Assembly (NCBI GenBank): GCA_050952125.1 | Contig: JBMNKK010000004.1 | Coordinates: 682,001-746,000 of the forward strand | Direction of reading: 5' to 3' | Source: UBA3951 sp050952125 | Lineage (GTDB): Bacteria; Bacillota; Sulfobacillia; Fermentithermobacillales; Fermentithermobacillaceae | Length of the DNA stretch: 64,000 nt | Shown: positions 61,167 through 64,000 of the stretch, in pieces | Numbering within the stretch: the stretch's first letter is position 1 | How the letters are laid out: each line of letters starts with the position of its first letter | Translations under genes and position numbers: made by a program | Notes under the pieces: generated by a model | Told to the model about the DNA's origin: nothing | Database searches by the model: none | Seen by the model: the letters and a program-made list of their open reading frames with translations, nothing else

Positions 61167-62604
61167 CGCGCTTTACGAAATGATGATAGGACTCGAGGTT
61201 CACGTAGAGCTCCTTACAGAGAGCAAGATGTTCTGCCGCTGCCCTGTTCGCTTCGGAGATCCTCCCAACACCAACGTCTGTCCGGTATGTATGGGCCTTC
61301 CCGGTGCGTTGCCTGTTCCAAACGAGAAGGCCGTGGAGCTAGGCCTGCGTGCCGCCATCGGACTTAACGCGCAGATCAATCTAGACAGCAGCTGGGACAG
61401 AAAAAACTACTTCTATCCCGACCTCACTAAGGGATACCAGATAACCCAGTATGAAAAGCCGCTCGCTGAAAACGGGTGCATTGAGATAGATGAACCGAGA
61501 AAGGCGATCCGCGTCCGCAGGATCCACCTTGAGGAGGATACCGGTAAGTCAATCCATGCAGGGGATGACATCACAAGCGCGTCCTTTAGCCTCTTGGATT
61601 TCAACCGCTCCGGTGTTCCGCTCATTGAAATCGTGTCGGAGCCCGACATGAACTCGCCCGAGGAGGCAAGGCAGTACCTCGAGCGACTGCAGCGCATTTT
61701 GTCGTTTGCCGGAGTGTCGGATGTGAAGATGGAAGAAGGGTCCATGCGGGTGGACTGCAACATATCGGTGAGGCCTAAGGGAGCGGATACTCAGGGAACA
61801 CCTGTGGAACTTAAGAACCTTAACTCGTTTCGGGCAGTCGTGAAGGCGCTGGGGTATGAGTTCAGGCGCCAGGTTGAGGCGCAAAAACGCGGTGAACGGA
61901 TTGTACGCGAGACCAGGCATTGGGATGAATCCAGGGAAAGCACCTATTCCATGCGCACCAAAGAGTCCAATCAGGATTACCGGTACTTCCCGGAACCCGA
62001 TCTTCCGAGGTTGATTCTGGAGCAATCCGTAGTCGACGACGTGAGAGAGAGGATGCCGAGGCTGCCTGGAGAGATTGTCGCGGACTATATCACCCGGCTT
62101 GGGCTTCCGCAGTATGATGCCCAAGTCCTGACCTTAAGCCCGCACCTTTCCCGCTTCTTCGATCGATGCGTGGAGAAAGGTGCGGACCCGAAGGCGGCAT
62201 CGAACTGGATCATGGGAGACCTTTTGGGTTATATGAACCAGCACGGGGTGCCCTACGAGAAGATACCGGTCACTCCGGAAGGTCTAGCCGAGATGCTTGA
62301 CCTTGTGAAAACTGGAGTTATCAGCGGAAAGATCGCCAAGGATGTCTTGGTGAAGATGATAGAGACCGGTAAGTCTCCTTCTGCCATCGTCAAGGAAGAA
62401 GGGCTTACTCAAGTTTCAGATGAAGGTGAACTCTCGGCGATAATCGCAGAGGTGATTGCCGCGAACCCCGGACCGGTTGCAGACGTCAAGAGCGGTAAGG
62501 AGAAAGCGATCGGCTTTCTGGTCGGGCAAGTCATGAAAGCCACCAAAGGCAGGGCTAATCCTGCAAAGGTAAACATAATGCTAAGGGAGAAGATACTAAC
62601 TTAG
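61159..62604 (+). CDS. gatB: Glu-/Asp-tRNA amidotransferase subunit B
   Basis: About 481 residues. MIGLEVHVELLTESKMFCRC, CPVCMGLPGALP, IRVRRIHLEEDTGKS and DFNRSGVPLIEIVSEPD are strong GatB signatures. The C-terminal YqeY-like tail binds tRNA. It activates the tRNA-bound Glu or Asp with ATP. TTG 61159 is preferred; GTG 61150 is very close to GGAGGAG. Confidence 0.95.
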   Translation: MTDALYEMMIGLEVHVELLTESKMFCRCPVRFGDPPNTNVCPVCMGLPGALPVPNEKAVELGLRAAIGLNAQINLDSSWDRKNYFYPDLTKGYQITQYEKPLAENGCIEIDEPRKAIRVRRIHLEEDTGKSIHAGDDITSASFSLLDFNRSGVPLIEIVSEPDMNSPEEARQYLERLQRILSFAGVSDVKMEEGSMRVDCNISVRPKGADTQGTPVELKNLNSFRAVVKALGYEFRRQVEAQKRGERIVRETRHWDESRESTYSMRTKESNQDYRYFPEPDLPRLILEQSVVDDVRERMPRLPGEIVADYITRLGLPQYDAQVLTLSPHLSRFFDRCVEKGADPKAASNWIMGDLLGYMNQHGVPYEKIPVTPEGLAEMLDLVKTGVISGKIAKDVLVKMIETGKSPSAIVKEEGLTQVSDEGELSAIIAEVIAANPGPVADVKSGKEKAIGFLVGQVMKATKGRANPAKVNIMLREKILT

Positions 62605-62649
62605 TGTTATGGGCATAACTTGATGATAGGGGAAAGAGGGGGGCATGGC

Positions 62650-63594
62650 ATGGCTTCGGGACAGGCTCCGGAGAAATGGGATATTGGCGACGTAGCCGCG
62701 CTGCTTAGCGGTTCCCGCGTTCTTCAGAACGAGCCTATGTCCTTGCACACTTCGTTTCGGATTGGCGGCCCCTGTGACCTATTGGTTCTTCCGTCAACCG
62801 TTGAAGATGCCGTCAAGGCATGGACATCGTGCAGGGAGCTGTCCATACCCTGCTATATAGTGGGAAACGGTACCAATCTCCTGGTGAAGGACGGCGGCGT
62901 GCGCGGCTGCGTTCTGAAAATGGCTCCCGGTTACTCCGGAGTTGGGCGGAACGGCACAGCAACAATTGAGGTCAAGGCAGGGACTCTTCTTCCGAGGCTG
63001 GTTGAGTCTGCCCTTGAAGAAGGCTTGTCGGGCCTTGAGTGGGCTGTGGGGATTCCCGGCAGTGTAGGCGGCGCCATTGCGATGAACGCAGGAGCGTACG
63101 GCGGCGACATGGCCTCTTTGGTGAAACGCGTCCAAGTGGCTTCCATAGACGGGAAGACCTGCTGGATTTATGCTCAAGAGCTGGACTTCTCGTACAGGCA
63201 CTCGCTTTTTACCGACAGGGATGATCTTCTGATTCTCGCTGCCGAACTGGAATTGGTGGAGGGCGACAGATCCCAGATTCGCGATGCCATGGAGAAGAGG
63301 GCAAGAGAACGTGAGGCCAAGCAGCCTCTTGACCTGCCCTCTGCGGGCAGTGCTTTCAGGCGTCCCCCAGGGCGCTACGTCGGCTCCATGATCCAGGAAC
63401 TTGGGCTCAAAGGACTCAAAGTAGGCGCGGCGCAGATATCCCCAAAGCACGCAGGGTTCATTGTGAACACCGGCGGGGCCACCGCCCGGGATGTGCTGGA
63501 GCTGATGAAGACGGTTCAGGCGAAGGTTAAGGACGCTTTTGACGTTGAACTTGAGCCTGAGGTCGTTGTAATCGGCGAGGACGCGCGCGAATAG
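62650..63594 (+). CDS. murB: UDP-N-acetylenolpyruvoylglucosamine reductase
   Basis: About 314 residues, FAD enzyme. It reduces enolpyruvyl-UDP-GlcNAc to UDP-MurNAc. YIVGNGTNLLVKDGGVRGCV and GIPGSVGGAIAMNAGAYGG bind FAD; SFRYRHS-type FSYRHSLF, SAGSAFRRPPG (catalytic Ser) and the C-terminal PEVVVIGE (catalytic Glu) are present. ATG 62650 is preferred over TTG 62620 and ATG 62623 because a GAGGGGG site precedes it. Confidence 0.94.
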   Translation: MASGQAPEKWDIGDVAALLSGSRVLQNEPMSLHTSFRIGGPCDLLVLPSTVEDAVKAWTSCRELSIPCYIVGNGTNLLVKDGGVRGCVLKMAPGYSGVGRNGTATIEVKAGTLLPRLVESALEEGLSGLEWAVGIPGSVGGAIAMNAGAYGGDMASLVKRVQVASIDGKTCWIYAQELDFSYRHSLFTDRDDLLILAAELELVEGDRSQIRDAMEKRAREREAKQPLDLPSAGSAFRRPPGRYVGSMIQELGLKGLKVGAAQISPKHAGFIVNTGGATARDVLELMKTVQAKVKDAFDVELEPEVVVIGEDARE

Positions 63595-63598
63595 TCCC

Positions 63599-64000
63599 GT
63601 GGCTCCGCTCCCTCGCGCCAAGATTACCGGGTTGAATCACCGTGGGGAGGGTGTCGGGCGTGTTCTGTCCGGCCCCGACCAAGGGCTCGCCGTTTTCATT
63701 GCCGGCACCGTGCCCGGCGACACTGTCGAGTTCAGCGTAATCGAGAAGAAGAAGAACTTCATGCGCGGCCGCCTGGCCTCGCTTCTCGAGGAAGGTGCGG
63801 GGCGACAAAAACCCGTCTGCTCCGTAGCTCACCTTTGCGGAGGCTGCACTTGGCAGCATATGACTTACCCGCTTCAACTGGAGTGGAAGCGGCGTTTGGT
63901 TGCCGAGGCTCTTGCTCGCATAGCCCGCATCAATGACTGCGAGGTAAAAGAGTGCCTGCCTTCGCCGGATATCACCGGCTACCGGAACAAGGTGGAAGTG
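63599..64000 (+). CDS. RlmD/RumA-like rRNA uracil-5-methyltransferase (3' end outside window)
   Basis: The frame from GTG 63599 is open to the right edge (134 codons). A TRAM domain (ITGLNHRGEGVGRVLSGPDQG, VPGDTVEFSVIEKKKNFMRGRL) comes first. The cluster motif C-x5-CGGC (CSVAHLCGGCTWQHM) and YPLQLEWKRRLVAEALARI match RumA/RlmD-type enzymes, which make 5-methyluridine in 23S rRNA. The catalytic domain is outside the window, so the exact target base is unknown. It starts four bases after the murB stop. Confidence 0.87.
   Translation, partial: MAPLPRAKITGLNHRGEGVGRVLSGPDQGLAVFIAGTVPGDTVEFSVIEKKKNFMRGRLASLLEEGAGRQKPVCSVAHLCGGCTWQHMTYPLQLEWKRRLVAEALARIARINDCEVKECLPSPDITGYRNKVEV

Noticed and set aside
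1..64000. CRISPR arrays, insertion sequences, prophage, tRNA or rRNA
   Set aside because: Looked for by eye; no regular spaced repeats, transposase motifs, phage genes, or tRNA/rRNA-like sequence were found.

Overview
The window reads as chromosomal core sequence of an anaerobic Bacillota bacterium, probably clostridia-like and rod-shaped. Several points suggest this: the run maf-radC-mreBCD-mrdA-minCDE-rodA, acpS-nnrED-mazEF, gatCAB with NAD-dependent ligase, sigma-54, an Rnf operon, Shine-Dalgarno sites close to AGGAGG, and heavy use of GTG and TTG starts. GC content looks moderately high by eye. I found no transposon, prophage, CRISPR array, rRNA or tRNA.

Layout. 1-3.2 kb: tail of a CNNM/CBS membrane protein, an NhaC-type antiporter and a 2-hydroxyacid dehydrogenase. 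3.2-5.3 kb: orphan Dam-type methylase and an M20 deacylase. 5.3-7.9 kb: acpS, nnrE/nnrD fusion and mazEF. 7.9-10.9 kb: PLP desulfhydrase/deaminase, class I glutamine-amidotransferase-like hydrolase and DmpA-type P1 peptidase. 10.9-16.4 kb: a block of five mostly uncharacterised genes around a GlmL/MutL-family ASKHA protein, with no B12 mutase beside it. 16.4-20.9 kb: family 4 UDG, then tsaE, tsaB, rimI and tsaD, with pyrF on the opposite strand between rimI and tsaD. 20.9-28.2 kb: a radical SAM protein with reordered domains, three tandem M42 aminopeptidases and a TldD/TldE pair. 28.3-31.5 kb: polysaccharide deacetylase and a multi-SH3 amidase, convergent on one terminator. 31.5-33.6 kb (minus): iscR-iscS-iscU with a palindromic candidate operator. 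33.7-37.5 kb: TPR protein, P-loop/Asp23 fusion and rpoN. 37.5-42.1 kb: rnfCDEAB with no rnfG. 42.4-51.3 kb: DUF4321, maf, radC, mreBCD, mrdA, minCDE and rodA. 51.3-55.0 kb: RseC-like protein, and on the minus strand an XPB helicase with its partner. 55.2-64 kb: uvrD/pcrA, ligA, gatCAB, murB and the start of an RlmD-like rRNA uracil methyltransferase.

How the genes fit together. Rnf, an antiporter and many peptidases fit an amino-acid or peptide fermenter that couples ferredoxin oxidation to an ion gradient. The tsa genes make the t6A tRNA modification, iscRSU supplies Fe-S clusters (needed by Rnf, UDG, radical SAM and RlmD-like proteins), and mre/mrd/min/rodA/murB build and divide a rod. XPB, UvrD and LigA form a DNA-repair neighbourhood.

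The best candidate for something undescribed is the GlmL-centred block with its structured leader (10,956-16,386). Also notable are the radical SAM protein with PDZ between the SAM and DUF512-like parts, the ATPase-Asp23 fusion, the Rnf operon without rnfG, and several palindromic sites next to iscR, uvrD, mazE and rnfC. All functional statements rest on motif recognition by eye; no database search was run.
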